Of a DNA stretch of 64,000 nucleotides, positions 45,750 through 56,066 are shown piece after piece. The translations under genes were made by a program, and so were the position numbers. Origin of the DNA: Mucilaginibacter paludis DSM 18603 (GTDB lineage Bacteria > Bacteroidota > Bacteroidia > Sphingobacteriales > Sphingobacteriaceae); the NCBI RefSeq assembly GCF_000166195.2, contig NZ_CM001403.1, forward strand, positions 2,808,432 to 2,872,431, read 5' to 3'. Each line of letters starts with the position of its first letter. The first letter of the stretch is position 1. The notes beneath the pieces are model-generated. The model did no database searches. It was not told the origin of the DNA and saw only the letters and a list, made by a program, of their open reading frames with translations.

Positions 45750-46913
45750 TTATTTCCGGCCGAGATTAAACACTATACCAAACCTGAGTGTATTGGCCAA
45801 AGGTGTTTTTTGCTGACTGGCGGCAAGATATGAAAAGTTAAAATCCATAAAATCGTACTTGTAACCTACGCCAAAGGTGGCATATTGGCGGTTACCCTTG
45901 TTGGGGTTTTCGTAAAAATAACCTGTCCTGAGAAAAAAACGATGATTAAAAGCATACTCCAGGCCGGCACTATAATTTATTTCCTGCAACTCTTCGCTAA
46001 AACCACCCGGCGCATCCGAGAAAGAGCCGAAAATTCCAGCCGGCACCGAAACATCGGTGCTTTTCCCTTTGATGATACGGCCGTTACTATCCGTTTGGGG
46101 AGGGGTTGGCACCAGTAACTTATTCAGATCGACAGCCAGTGTCAATTCATTTTCGTTATCCAGTACCCAAGTGTTCGCAATCCCTAATTTTAGATTTGCA
46201 GGCAGGAAACTTTGGCTGGCAATAGTATTATCGTAGCTTATCTCAGATCCAATATTAGAAATATCGGTACCAAAAGAAAAATGAGATTCCTTACCAAATA
46301 AGTCGAACTTATTTCTGTAAAATAAGGAGAGATCAGCCCCTACCGATGAACCAGCCTGCAATTTATAATTAGCATCAGAATTGAAGATATGTGACGAGAT
46401 ATATCTTATAGTAAAACCGAGTGAAAAATTATCACCAAAACTGCGGGCCAGCGATGCGTCGATAGCATATTCATAGGGACTGTAGGCTCCTTGCGATGTA
46501 TTATTGGCATCGGCCAAATCTATTTTACCTAAATTGAAATAGCGCATGGATACGCCAATAGCTGTACGATCATCTGTTTTAGCCTGAAAGTTTAGGTAAC
46601 TGATATTGGCGTCGCTAACCAAATTACGAAGCCACGGACAATAAGAAAGTGAAACTGACGAATTACTTTTCATAAAAACCATTTTTGATGGGTTCCAGAA
46701 GGTAGCGTTGGCATCATCTTCCAGCGCAACACCTGCATCTCCCATACCCGAGGATCTGGGATCTGGCGATACCAGCAAAAAAGGGACACCGGTAGGGATA
46801 ACGTTACCCGTCCGTCCATCTGAGCTAAATTGTGCGTAAGCGCCCGACCCTATGCACAAGAATAATATTACCAACAACAACTTTTTGCGTGGCACACTGT
46901 ATATATTTTTCAT
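45750..46913 (-). CDS. porV: Type IX secretion outer-membrane protein PorV
   Basis: A 387-residue beta-barrel of the PorV/LptO family: signal peptide 1-27, then VIPTGVPFLLVSPDPRSSGMGDAGVALEDDANATFWNPSK, diagnostic for PorV, and a barrel ending in LANTLRFGIVFNLGRK. PorV shuttles type IX secretion cargo from the translocon to the attachment complex and recognises the C-terminal sorting domain. It is downstream (49 bp) of a gene whose product has such a sorting domain, an informative pairing, since core type IX genes are usually scattered. It could be a second, dedicated PorV. Confidence 0.93.
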   Translation of the reverse strand: MKNIYSVPRKKLLLVILFLCIGSGAYAQFSSDGRTGNVIPTGVPFLLVSPDPRSSGMGDAGVALEDDANATFWNPSKMVFMKSNSSVSLSYCPWLRNLVSDANISYLNFQAKTDDRTAIGVSMRYFNLGKIDLADANNTSQGAYSPYEYAIDASLARSFGDNFSLGFTIRYISSHIFNSDANYKLQAGSSVGADLSLFYRNKFDLFGKESHFSFGTDISNIGSEISYDNTIASQSFLPANLKLGIANTWVLDNENELTLAVDLNKLLVPTPPQTDSNGRIIKGKSTDVSVPAGIFGSFSDAPGGFSEELQEINYSAGLEYAFNHRFFLRTGYFYENPNKGNRQYATFGVGYKYDFMDFNFSYLAASQQKTPLANTLRFGIVFNLGRK

Positions 46914-46962
46914 TATATAAATTTTATAGCCTGTTGGTAATCAACGGCATTGTTACAATAAC

Positions 46963-49140
46963 TTATTGTTTTAAAAACTTCAACTTCAGAGGTTTATCTC
47001 CGCCTGAGATTTTCATATAATATAGACCGACGGCAAGACCGTTACCGGATAACGATAGCACAGAGCTACCCAACGAAACAGATTGGCTTAACTGTGTAAC
47101 CCGCTGCCCTGCAGTAGTATATATTTCAATGGCCAGGTTTGTGGCTTTAAACTGATTATCTATATGCAGCGATATCTGGCCAACTACCGGGTTAGGATAA
47201 ATCACCGCCTTAAGCATATTGGAAGATGCTTTTTTGACCGTATCCAATGCTGCTATGCCGTCGCAGGTAACAATGCCTGAGAATGCCATCTGTTGTTCAG
47301 TGAATGGATTATAGGAATTATTTATATCAATATTAGAAGGGTCGATAGCATCCTTTCCGTCACAATTAGATCGGCCATTTGTACCAGGATTAGGAAATTG
47401 CAAATAAACTCCAGAAGAAACGCAGCCTCCGATTTCATCATCACCACCTACTACTACCGAACCTCCGAAAGTATCGCCAAAGAGCAAGGCATTATCTTTA
47501 AAAAGAGCTGAGCCTGAAGATATTGTTCCGTTTAATATGGTATTATCCTTTACTATGGTATTTTCGCTAAGGCGTGCACTAGTTACATTGGTATTTCCTA
47601 AAATCTGCACATTGTCAGAGATTGTGGCATCCTGCACAAATGAGGTGCCGTCAATTTTAACATTTCCGGTGATGTTACTTACTCCCAACACCAATGCCTT
47701 GGGGCCAACCCGCACACTGGAAGCCACCTTAGATGTATTGGCAACCCACCCTCCGCCGTTTGGATGAGGGTGTCCATTCTGACGATATTCATTCCGGAAC
47801 GTATTTTGGTAACCTTCAGGGACCGCATTTGCTATCTTTAATTCGTAAGGAGAACGGTAATATTTAGGCCAGCCGATATCTGCCAGATAACTTGTATGCG
47901 TAGTTGGAGCACCCAAGACTACCAAGTATAGTTGCGTTTCGGAATCTTTTAACTGAAAACTGATTTCACTTTCATTTGAGTTATATGTTGGACTATATCT
48001 GGAAATGGTACCGTCACTATTGGTAGCAACAAATCCATATCGCCATCCGGCATTTAGGTTGGCTTCATTATGTCCTTTGAATTTAATTGAGACCAATCTT
48101 TTGGCGCAGGTTGGGTACAATGGAATGATATTAAATCCATAATCTTGAGGCGCGAATTCCTTTGGGACACTGTAATGACCGCTTGCTGAATCAATTGCAT
48201 TGAGAATTGTGTACTGGCGCCATAAATAATGTGGTTCGTTTAGTTTAAATGACTTTATGCCTTCCCTGATAATCTTTCCCATGCCATAGAGCGTATAGTC
48301 GTAAGATGCTTCTCTTTTGGCATAATCAAATAAAAAATCATTTAATTGCGATTGGTCCCAGCCCTTTAGCCGTTTGTAGGTCTGAAGCGGGTATTCATTG
48401 GGCAGTGACTTTTTCCATAAATCTGTTACAGCGTTTAAGCTATCTACTTGCTCAATGTAAAATAACAGGTCATAGGAATCGTAATTGTGCCTCGCGGATC
48501 CCCAAGTAAACGATTGTGTTCCTAGCCATCGGGGGTAATCATAAAATATTGCTCCGGGATAGAGATGGTTTCTCATGAAGTTGGCATGTGTTTCGAAGAA
48601 AAAACCGCCATATGGATTTGTAAATGAAGCTCCGTCCGCAGGGTTATATTGAATATGCAAAAGGTACTGGAGCGTATGGGTGAACTCATGGGAGGTTACT
48701 CCACCGTCTAAAGTAGCAGCGGCATCGACGAAAATCCCCCCTACCATATTATCTAATACTACGCCGAAAGCAAAGCCACTAACTCCCTGTACCCATGTAT
48801 TATTCATCACAATGATACATTTGTATGTGCCTAACGGAGTACCGGGCGCGTCGCTAAGCATATGATATTCCGTTATATACTTTTTATAAATATGTTCCAG
48901 CGTATCCGTTATAAACTTGGGGTCAAAATGAAGGCTATTACCTGGTGGATTGGCGAGCGGATTATCGCCGGCTAAGGGTCCCCAAAACAGGACAAAATTG
49001 TCAGTTTGATATGAACGCGCGTAACTCCATTGAGACAGTCCAGGATCTGTTGCCCAATAGGATGGAATATGGACCTGCTTTGCTGCAAAGCAAAAATGAG
49101 TGCTGATCAAACAAATTGCCAGAATTAAATACTTTCTCAT
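46963..49140 (-). CDS. T9SS-secreted HExxH protein with beta-helix region
   Basis: A 725-residue secreted protein: signal peptide 1-19, then a gluzincin-like domain with HEFTHTLQYLL near 150 (DUF6055-like), including a YGGFFFETHANFMRNHL segment. A region at about 485-580 (VRVGPKALVLGVSNITGNV, ISDNVQILGNTNVTSARLSE, and further) has the regular hydrophobic spacing of a left-handed beta-helix. The C-terminus is a type IX sorting domain (VIYPNPVVGQISLHI to LKLKFLKQ). The HEFTH motif suggests a metallopeptidase, but activity is unproven. It precedes porV on the same strand. Confidence 0.85.
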   Translation of the reverse strand: MRKYLILAICLISTHFCFAAKQVHIPSYWATDPGLSQWSYARSYQTDNFVLFWGPLAGDNPLANPPGNSLHFDPKFITDTLEHIYKKYITEYHMLSDAPGTPLGTYKCIIVMNNTWVQGVSGFAFGVVLDNMVGGIFVDAAATLDGGVTSHEFTHTLQYLLHIQYNPADGASFTNPYGGFFFETHANFMRNHLYPGAIFYDYPRWLGTQSFTWGSARHNYDSYDLLFYIEQVDSLNAVTDLWKKSLPNEYPLQTYKRLKGWDQSQLNDFLFDYAKREASYDYTLYGMGKIIREGIKSFKLNEPHYLWRQYTILNAIDSASGHYSVPKEFAPQDYGFNIIPLYPTCAKRLVSIKFKGHNEANLNAGWRYGFVATNSDGTISRYSPTYNSNESEISFQLKDSETQLYLVVLGAPTTHTSYLADIGWPKYYRSPYELKIANAVPEGYQNTFRNEYRQNGHPHPNGGGWVANTSKVASSVRVGPKALVLGVSNITGNVKIDGTSFVQDATISDNVQILGNTNVTSARLSENTIVKDNTILNGTISSGSALFKDNALLFGDTFGGSVVVGGDDEIGGCVSSGVYLQFPNPGTNGRSNCDGKDAIDPSNIDINNSYNPFTEQQMAFSGIVTCDGIAALDTVKKASSNMLKAVIYPNPVVGQISLHIDNQFKATNLAIEIYTTAGQRVTQLSQSVSLGSSVLSLSGNGLAVGLYYMKISGGDKPLKLKFLKQ

Positions 49141-49428
49141 AAACTATTTTCTATCGATATAAATTTTAAATTCATAAAACCTCCTTTTTACTATCCTTTA
49201 ATCGCTCGATAACAGGATATCACCTTCTTGAACTTTGTAAAAGTCAGCTGCAAATGCTGACACAGTTTAATTTGTATTTTGCACTTTAAGGTTAATAGTA
49301 GTTGCTGTAGATTATTAAAAGAAATCTCTTAGTACATAGGGTTATGACAGAAATAATCGGGTTGCGATTTATATAACCTGTAATTATCTTTACTTTGATC
49401 CCATTCATTTCATAGAGCAACTTAATCA

Positions 49429-49468
49429 GCTGAAAAAAAAGGGCTCTTAATAACACATGTAAGAGCCC
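49429..49468 (-). terminator. Intrinsic terminator of the second SusCD operon
   Basis: GGGCTCTTA and TAAGAGCCC form a perfect 9-bp stem (49441-49468), followed on the minus strand by eight Ts. It lies 110 bp past the DUF5007-like gene and ends that operon. The remainder of 49141-49577 holds no gene; its left part should contain the promoter of the T9SS-secreted protein. Confidence 0.85.
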
Positions 49469-49577
49469 CAATGGAATTAATTCAAGTTTTGATGGCGGTT
49501 ATCAAACACTTGGTTTCAGAACAGATTCGATTATAAAAACCAATAATGAACTGATGTTGAAAGATAGTCTGTCGATA

Positions 49578-50552
49578 TTAAGGTACTCTGGCGACATCTG
49601 TTACAGTAGTAGTCACAACAAAAGTTCCCTTGGTTAGAAAGAAGCCTACGGTTAAAGTCGTGTTAACCGCCATACCCACGTCAGTATGCTTTCCAACGAT
49701 GCTATAATAATAGGGGCCACCTATATAACCGGGATAGTTTTTCGACGCAGTAAAAAGTGGAAATATTGGAACCCCACCAGGATACCTGTATTCTAAAGAC
49801 GTATCCGTTTTTGCAACGGGAAAATAAGGATCGAAATCCGCGAAGTTGGGTCTGCCCGGCCTTCCGATAACCTCGCCGTTAGCCGGATTCCAGGATTTGC
49901 CGTTCTTATCCTTCCAAACGTAAATAATCTTATCAGGTCCGCCGGGTATATAAGTCACTTTGATGTTCAATAAAGAAGCGGCAAAACCTGTAAAATTAGT
50001 GTAAGTCGCATCAGAGTGGTTATAGGCTTTATAAGTTATCGTATCCGGTATACTTCCCACGACGTTAATTTTGCAGGCATTATTCAGTATTCTTGTTCCC
50101 CTGATATTGGAGACCTGCAAATCGATATTATAAGATCCTATTGGTACAAACTTAGAAGCCTGCGTGAATTGAAGTCGGCCGCCTATTGAATTCACGCTAA
50201 ACGGAGCCAACGTACTATCTTTAAGCTTCGCTCCCAACAGGGCTAGCGTAGAATCATCAGCAGTAACAGTTCCTTTATAAATCCTTATCGTATCTTTTGT
50301 CAATAAATATTTGGAGGCGTCTTGATTGTCAGCCATATTTCTTACGGACAGTAATTTCACATTGAGCGGCGTTGTTGAGCCGTCAATTACCAAACCGGCC
50401 GAAACCGCGGTATTGCCTTGCGCCACGGTAAACGGATTTACGTTATAATAAATATTATCGCTGATAAAGCCGGTTTTAATTTTATTGCAACTAAGGATTG
50501 CCATGGTTGAAACTACCGCCGCAGCAATCAAATATGTAGTATTTTTATGCAT
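49578..50552 (-). CDS. Surface lipoprotein (DUF5007-like)
   Basis: A 324-residue lipoprotein with lipobox STMAILSCNKIKTG (Cys22). The body is beta-rich with an FISDNIYYNVNPFTVAQGN start and later KDKNGKSWNPANGEVIG and a FTASKNYPGYIGGPYYYSIVG segment. It matches the general build of DUF5007/DUF1735-type SusCD-associated proteins. Probably a surface glycan- or protein-binding accessory (SusE/F-like position) of the operon; the ligand is unknown. It follows the fasciclin gene after 23 bp. Confidence 0.7.
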   Translation of the reverse strand: MHKNTTYLIAAAVVSTMAILSCNKIKTGFISDNIYYNVNPFTVAQGNTAVSAGLVIDGSTTPLNVKLLSVRNMADNQDASKYLLTKDTIRIYKGTVTADDSTLALLGAKLKDSTLAPFSVNSIGGRLQFTQASKFVPIGSYNIDLQVSNIRGTRILNNACKINVVGSIPDTITYKAYNHSDATYTNFTGFAASLLNIKVTYIPGGPDKIIYVWKDKNGKSWNPANGEVIGRPGRPNFADFDPYFPVAKTDTSLEYRYPGGVPIFPLFTASKNYPGYIGGPYYYSIVGKHTDVGMAVNTTLTVGFFLTKGTFVVTTTVTDVARVP

Positions 50553-50575
50553 TTTTATTTAATTTAAATAACTAA

Positions 50576-51262
50576 CTATAACTTCTTTAGCACAGCAAAA
50601 TTAGCCAGCACGTGTAGAGTTGTGCCCGTACTGGTTTGAATTCCGGTGGTTTGACAAGGCAAAAGCGCATCAACCTTATCGTCTGGCGAAGGCCCTGAAC
50701 TGCCGTCTAACAATCCATTAATTACAACATACTCCAAGGTATAATAACTAAATGTCAAGGCACTGTTTGACAGATAAACTGAACTTGCACCTATAACTTT
50801 TTTAATAGCACAAGGAGCGATAGCGCCGGCTTCATTGGTATAAATTATTGAAGCAGTAGTAGCCTCGTCAAGCGTAATTGTTTTATTAAATATGTATTGT
50901 TTAAGTAAATTAGCGCTAACAGAATCGGTTAATTGCTTAAATGTTGTAATTGGGCTTGATAATATTGCACCATCTACGTTACGCTTAATAGTTATACTCT
51001 TCATTAACGAATTGATAGCCATGTCTGGTGGTGCAAAAAAAGTTTTACTATTGTTTATGGTATCCTTTAACTTGTAGAAATCTATCAGGGTGAGCAAAGT
51101 ATCAAACTGGTGATACTTGTTGTTTTTAAGGTAGTCATATGTAGAGAACGGCGTTGCGGCTTTTTCCAGCCCTCCATCAGTAAGATAACTGTTCTTTTTA
51201 CATGCGCCAAAGCACAGGACGATAAGGGCCAACATGCCTATGTAATGATTTATCTTTTTCAT
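50576..51262 (-). CDS. Fasciclin (FAS1) domain lipoprotein
   Basis: A 228-residue protein starting at the ATG before KKINHYIGMLAL; a TTG nine codons earlier would overlap the susD stop. Lipobox ALIVLCFGACKKNS. One FAS1-like domain spans about 40-228 (FDTLLTLIDFYKLKDTI, NSKTFFAPPDMAINSL, LLKQYIFNKTI, LEYVVINGLLDG, TTLHVLANFAVLKKL). FAS1 domains mediate adhesion, often binding polysaccharides. It lies between SusD and the DUF5007-like protein. Confidence 0.85.
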   Translation of the reverse strand: MKKINHYIGMLALIVLCFGACKKNSYLTDGGLEKAATPFSTYDYLKNNKYHQFDTLLTLIDFYKLKDTINNSKTFFAPPDMAINSLMKSITIKRNVDGAILSSPITTFKQLTDSVSANLLKQYIFNKTITLDEATTASIIYTNEAGAIAPCAIKKVIGASSVYLSNSALTFSYYTLEYVVINGLLDGSSGPSPDDKVDALLPCQTTGIQTSTGTTLHVLANFAVLKKL

Positions 51263-51285
51263 TTTATGTCTGTTTGATTTGTGAA

Positions 51286-52785
51286 TCAATTAACTTTTCC
51301 AATCCAGAATGGGGTTTGGGTGATCTTGGAATTATTCAGGAACAAGTTGGGATCTATTGGCCAATAAGTTTTGCCGGCAGCAAATTCACCTGGGGTCACG
51401 TTATCAAACTGTTGATCTTTTGTTATCCGTTCCAGCCGAATCAAATCGAATGTGCGGTGACCCTCCAGGAATAGTTCGCGGCCCCGCTCATCTGTTACAG
51501 CCTGGATAACTGCCGTGCCCGAAAGTCCTGTCAGTGCCTTGGCATTCCTGGCACGGCGTACTTGATTGATTAAGGATAGCGCGGTATTGTAGTCTCCAGA
51601 TGGCCCTGAACTCAGCGCTTCTGCCTTTAATAATTCGATATCAGCCAGCCTGAATATAACAATGTTGTTAAGGGCAACCTTTAAGGTAACGTTGTTATTC
51701 ACCGTCTGAATATTGGTGTACTTTACACATTCCAAAAAAGATGTAGCACCGCTTGAAACAGAAATAAATCCTTTTTTTAACCTTACATCAGCAGTATCAG
51801 TATACAATTTAGTTACATAACTATTGTTTATGTGCCAAACCGGTACAGTCCCATTTAAATAGGGTGCTGTAAGTGTTTGGGATGCAAGGGTAAGAGACAC
51901 GTTTGCGTTATACCCTTCTGACAAGGTGTTTTGCGCAATTTCAAAAATACTTTCCGGCGATTGACCTTTGTAAATGTCCATGAAGGATGCCGCTGCTGTT
52001 AAGGAGTAAGTACCCGAGTTAATAACGGCATCACACGCTGTATTGCAACCGGCATAATCGCCTTTCCAAGCATCTATATGGGCCAGCAAGGCGTAAGCCG
52101 CTCCTTTATCGGCACGTACCACACGGTCCGACGATCCGTTATCTTTCCAGTCCAGGTATTGGATGGCAAGGTTAACATCCACAATGGCCTGCTTTAGTAC
52201 ATCACCTTGGGGAGACCGTGCATATTGCTGCGCTACGGTAGCATCGGTATTCTCCAGTACCAGCGGAACATCGCCCCAAATTCTGGCCATTGTAAAATAA
52301 CAAAACGCCCTGGTAAAATAAGCTTCGCCCAGATACTTGTTTTTCCTGGCTAATTTTTCTGCATCTGATGTGCCGTTAAAAACGGCAGTAGGCATGGCAG
52401 TAATAAATGCGATTGCCCGGTTACTTTGCGCAACGGCGGTAAAAAAAGGAGTCCATAACCTCAATTTCAGCAATGGGTTATCTGTAGCGGTAGACGCTAC
52501 ACCCGCACCAAGGTTAAAGTCGATAACCTTTTGAAAATCGGGCTGATCGGAATTACTGAATTCACCCGAAGCCAGATCGCCGTAAGCATAATATCCGATG
52601 GAAGCATTAAATGCTGCCCTTATAAGGGAATAGCAGGCTGCTACCCCCGTATTCGCATCGCCATCAGCTTGCCATGTAGTAGCATCAGTAGGCGTACTCA
52701 CAGGTGTTTGGTCAAGAAACTTGCGACAGGATGTAGCAAATAGCACCAAAACTATAGTGTATGTTAAAAGATATTTGGATTTCAT
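51286..52785 (-). CDS. SusD/RagB family lipoprotein (second system)
   Basis: A 499-residue SusD-like lipoprotein: lipobox VLFATSCRKFLDQTPVS (Cys20), helical TPR-like body (AYFTRAFCYFTMARIWGDVP), and the C-terminal signature FRLADIELLKAEALSSG, RGRELFLEGHRTFDLIRLER and TYWPIDPNLFLNNSKITQ. It captures substrate at the cell surface with the SusC upstream (50-bp gap). Sequence differs clearly from the PUL 1 SusD, so the substrate is probably different. Confidence 0.95.
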   Translation of the reverse strand: MKSKYLLTYTIVLVLFATSCRKFLDQTPVSTPTDATTWQADGDANTGVAACYSLIRAAFNASIGYYAYGDLASGEFSNSDQPDFQKVIDFNLGAGVASTATDNPLLKLRLWTPFFTAVAQSNRAIAFITAMPTAVFNGTSDAEKLARKNKYLGEAYFTRAFCYFTMARIWGDVPLVLENTDATVAQQYARSPQGDVLKQAIVDVNLAIQYLDWKDNGSSDRVVRADKGAAYALLAHIDAWKGDYAGCNTACDAVINSGTYSLTAAASFMDIYKGQSPESIFEIAQNTLSEGYNANVSLTLASQTLTAPYLNGTVPVWHINNSYVTKLYTDTADVRLKKGFISVSSGATSFLECVKYTNIQTVNNNVTLKVALNNIVIFRLADIELLKAEALSSGPSGDYNTALSLINQVRRARNAKALTGLSGTAVIQAVTDERGRELFLEGHRTFDLIRLERITKDQQFDNVTPGEFAAGKTYWPIDPNLFLNNSKITQTPFWIGKVN

Positions 52786-52835
52786 TTTACGTTATTTTTT
52801 GATTCTTTACTTGAAATTAGCTACTCTAATATTTG

Positions 52836-55800
52836 TTAAAAACCTATATTGAGACCAAGCGTAAACTTTGCCGCTGTTGGGTATATGACATTTGCAGAAC
52901 CGGTTGTAGGATCTACCAATTCCGGATCGGCAATACTTTTTGCTTTCTTCCACATCGCCAGGTTATCACCCATCACGTATAGGTTAAATCTCGTCATACC
53001 CAGCTTTTTTGTCCACCTATCCGGCAGATCATATCCTAAAGTCACGTTTTTAAGTTTTACAAAACTGCCGTCCTCCACAAAATATTCATTTCCAATATTC
53101 CATGGGTCTTTGACTTTAGCATCTGCATTGCTGTAAACCAATCTGGCGTACCTCGTTTGATCGCCGGGATTTTGCCAAAACTGGTTAAGCAAACTTACAT
53201 ACGTGGCTGCTCCTGCAGTTGTACCATAACTTCCGGGGTATTTGCTGCCGTTTAAAGCATCAGAAAGCGCTCCGTTTAATATTTTTCTGCCAAAAACATA
53301 AGAAGCAAAGAAGCTTAAAGAAACCCGTTTATATCGGAATGTGCTGCCGAACCCACCCGTATATTTGGGATTGGGATTACCTCCATCATATTTATCATCA
53401 TTGTTGATGTTGTAATCGCCGTTTACATCCACATACCGTGGATCGCCGGCCTTCAACGGCACCCCGTTAGCCGTTTCTTTCAGACCGGTAGTGGGGTCAA
53501 TAGGAACTTCCGCATCTGTAGCATAAACGCCATTAGTATGAAATACCCGGTAGCTGAATATCGGCTTACCTAATGTTAAGGTTTTATAGAACCAAGGAAC
53601 ATCAAACAAAAAATCGCGGTTATTATTTGGCAATTTGGTCACCAGGTTTTTATTGAAAGAAATATTGAAGTTGAAATTCCACTGAAAAGGCGATTTGGGT
53701 CCTAATACGTTGAAATTGGTGGCAAACTCCAGACCCTGATTACGCAGATCGACATAGTTACCAGATTGATATTGGTAGCCGCTGGTAGCCTGGGCAGGAA
53801 CATTATAAAAGAAAACGTCTTTAGAGTCTTTACGATACCAGTCTACGGTCAGGTTTACCCTGCCGTTAAAAAGCTCTAAGTCCGCCCCAAAATCAAGTTG
53901 AGGATCTCTTTCCCATCTAACTGTAGAACTTGCTTTTGTTCCGTAATTTAAAAAGTTATTACCGTATGCAAAAGGAGATATCACACTTGTGCCATTATAT
54001 GTAGTGGCGTTTCCACCCAGTCCTCCGAAGTTATTTATGGTCCCGTTGGTTCCTGCAAAATAACTGGCATCGTTAAAAAGTGACTGGTACTTAGAATACC
54101 ATTGGCCAGGATCTTTACCTGTTATACCGTAGCTGGCACGAATTTTAAAGAAGCTAACTGCTTTTTTGAGAGGTTCAAAAAACGATTCATCCGAAGCTAT
54201 CCAGCCAGCCGCAACTGCCGGAAACGTTGCCCAACGATATGTCGGGCTGTAAATAGAACTTGCATCCCTGCGTATGCTTGCAGTTAACAGGTATTTGCCG
54301 GCATAATCATAATTAACGCGGGCATAATAAGACTCTGTTGTTTTGCGCTGATATGAGGTAGAAGCATTCAGATTCGTCCCAGCCGGCACGGTTTGTACCG
54401 TACTAATGCCGGAAACGGTGATACCTGCTGCAGACGCATAGTTGTAATAATTTTCATAGCTGTAAAGTGACGCTCCCGCAGCCATCAGAAAGTTGTGCTT
54501 ACCAATCCTTTTGTTGTATTGCAGGAAGTTTTCAAATGACCACGACGGATTGCTGGCATAAATGTCATAAGCTGTATTTAGTGTTCCGTTTAACTCAACC
54601 GGCGAAAAATAACCATACTTATTGGTATAATTTGTTGATCCGTAGGTACTGTTAAAAACCAGGTCTGAGGTGATTTGTTGTTTCAATTGCAAAGAACCGA
54701 TAATTGAAAATGCCCTGTCGTCATCGTAATAATGTTTTTTCCCGGTATAAACATCGTACTGAGCCTGGGTTAATGGCGTAAACGAAGTTGGGAAATTCCA
54801 CGCGCCAAAAAGATTAGCTCCAGCTCCGCCAACTCCATGTTGCTGGCGCTGGGAAGACATTAGCAGATCGGCAGTTAGTTCCATGCCTTTTAAGGGTTTA
54901 ATTGTAAGGTTTAAATGAGGAGAAAACTTTTCCAGCCCGTAACCATGTAACACCCCCTGTTCATTATAATGGTTAATAGATATCCTGTAAGATGTTGATC
55001 CGGTAATTGCCGATATAGCCACATCCTGACTGTTTACCAGTGCTTGTTGCCTAACAAGCAATCCTTGCCAATCCACATCATTATTAAAGGCAGCGTTCAA
55101 GCTATCGGTAATAGCCAGTGGAATGGTGCCCAATTGCCTGTCGCCGTAAGTAAGTTGTTGCAACAAAGCCAATTTAAGTGATCTTTCTGCCGCGCCTGTG
55201 CTTACTTTTATAAAATTGGGTTTGGTCACCGATCCTACATAAGCAGATACGGTAACCTGTGGCTTTCCTTGTTTAGCTGATTTTGTTTTAACGATAATTA
55301 CACCATTACCAGCGCGGGCACCATAAATAGCCGCCGCAGAAGCATCTTTCAACACATCTATTGATTCAATGTCGTTAGGATTTATCAGGGACAGCGGATT
55401 GTTATTACCATAAGCACTACCCATAGCGTTGACATCGAAAATAATCCCATCGATCACGTATAAAGGCCCTGTGTTACCGCCATTTGCATTTCCAAAATCA
55501 ATATTGGCCGATCCGCGGATAACGATAGAAGGCTTTGAACCCAATTCGCCTGTGCTTGACAAAACACTCACACCTGCCAAACGCCCCTGAAGTGTTTGGT
55601 CAAAACTTGCCTGTGGGATATTGGCAATATCTTTTCCGCTTAATGAAGAAATAGCTGCGGTGACTTCTCGTCTACTTTGTTTTTGGTAACCAACCACAAC
55701 AACGTCTGACAGGGAATTTTCCTGCACCTGTAGGACTACCATTAATGGTTTGCCTTCGACTTTAATCTCCTGTCGCCTGAAACCTATCAGGCCAACGGTT

Positions 55801-56024
55801 ATAGTATTTGAAGTACCTTTTAAGGTAAGCTGAAATTTTCCATTGAGGTCTGTAGTAGTGCCATTGGCAGGTATGCCTTTTTCCGCCACGGTGGCTCCGG
55901 GTACTACCTTGCCCTCATTATCTTTAACCAGGCCGGTAACTGTACTATTTGTTTGCGCCCGGGCGGTAATCATGTAGGTGCTGAATAAATAGCATAACAT
56001 AAGGAAGAGTATACGTTTTCCCAT
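52836..56024 (-). CDS. SusC/RagA TonB-linked importer (second system)
   Basis: A 1062-residue SusC: signal peptide 1-23 (ending ITARAQ), carboxypeptidase D-like domain about 24-110 (STVTGLVKDNEGKVVPGAT, TTDLNGKFQLTLKG), plug domain with DIESIDVLKDASAAAIYGARAGNGVIIVKTK, and a beta-barrel ending AAKFTLGLNIGF. It opens the operon SusC > SusD > FAS1 > DUF5007-like. The 378-bp upstream gap holds a strong stem-loop, a -7-like TACATTTG (56270-56263, minus) and then the end of an IS5-type element, so upstream control may have been altered by the insertion. Confidence 0.95.
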   Translation of the reverse strand: MGKRILFLMLCYLFSTYMITARAQTNSTVTGLVKDNEGKVVPGATVAEKGIPANGTTTDLNGKFQLTLKGTSNTITVGLIGFRRQEIKVEGKPLMVVLQVQENSLSDVVVVGYQKQSRREVTAAISSLSGKDIANIPQASFDQTLQGRLAGVSVLSSTGELGSKPSIVIRGSANIDFGNANGGNTGPLYVIDGIIFDVNAMGSAYGNNNPLSLINPNDIESIDVLKDASAAAIYGARAGNGVIIVKTKSAKQGKPQVTVSAYVGSVTKPNFIKVSTGAAERSLKLALLQQLTYGDRQLGTIPLAITDSLNAAFNNDVDWQGLLVRQQALVNSQDVAISAITGSTSYRISINHYNEQGVLHGYGLEKFSPHLNLTIKPLKGMELTADLLMSSQRQQHGVGGAGANLFGAWNFPTSFTPLTQAQYDVYTGKKHYYDDDRAFSIIGSLQLKQQITSDLVFNSTYGSTNYTNKYGYFSPVELNGTLNTAYDIYASNPSWSFENFLQYNKRIGKHNFLMAAGASLYSYENYYNYASAAGITVSGISTVQTVPAGTNLNASTSYQRKTTESYYARVNYDYAGKYLLTASIRRDASSIYSPTYRWATFPAVAAGWIASDESFFEPLKKAVSFFKIRASYGITGKDPGQWYSKYQSLFNDASYFAGTNGTINNFGGLGGNATTYNGTSVISPFAYGNNFLNYGTKASSTVRWERDPQLDFGADLELFNGRVNLTVDWYRKDSKDVFFYNVPAQATSGYQYQSGNYVDLRNQGLEFATNFNVLGPKSPFQWNFNFNISFNKNLVTKLPNNNRDFLFDVPWFYKTLTLGKPIFSYRVFHTNGVYATDAEVPIDPTTGLKETANGVPLKAGDPRYVDVNGDYNINNDDKYDGGNPNPKYTGGFGSTFRYKRVSLSFFASYVFGRKILNGALSDALNGSKYPGSYGTTAGAATYVSLLNQFWQNPGDQTRYARLVYSNADAKVKDPWNIGNEYFVEDGSFVKLKNVTLGYDLPDRWTKKLGMTRFNLYVMGDNLAMWKKAKSIADPELVDPTTGSANVIYPTAAKFTLGLNIGF

Positions 56025-56066
56025 TTTGTTGAAGTTTAAGTTGAATAGTTTTGGTTGAATAGTTTT

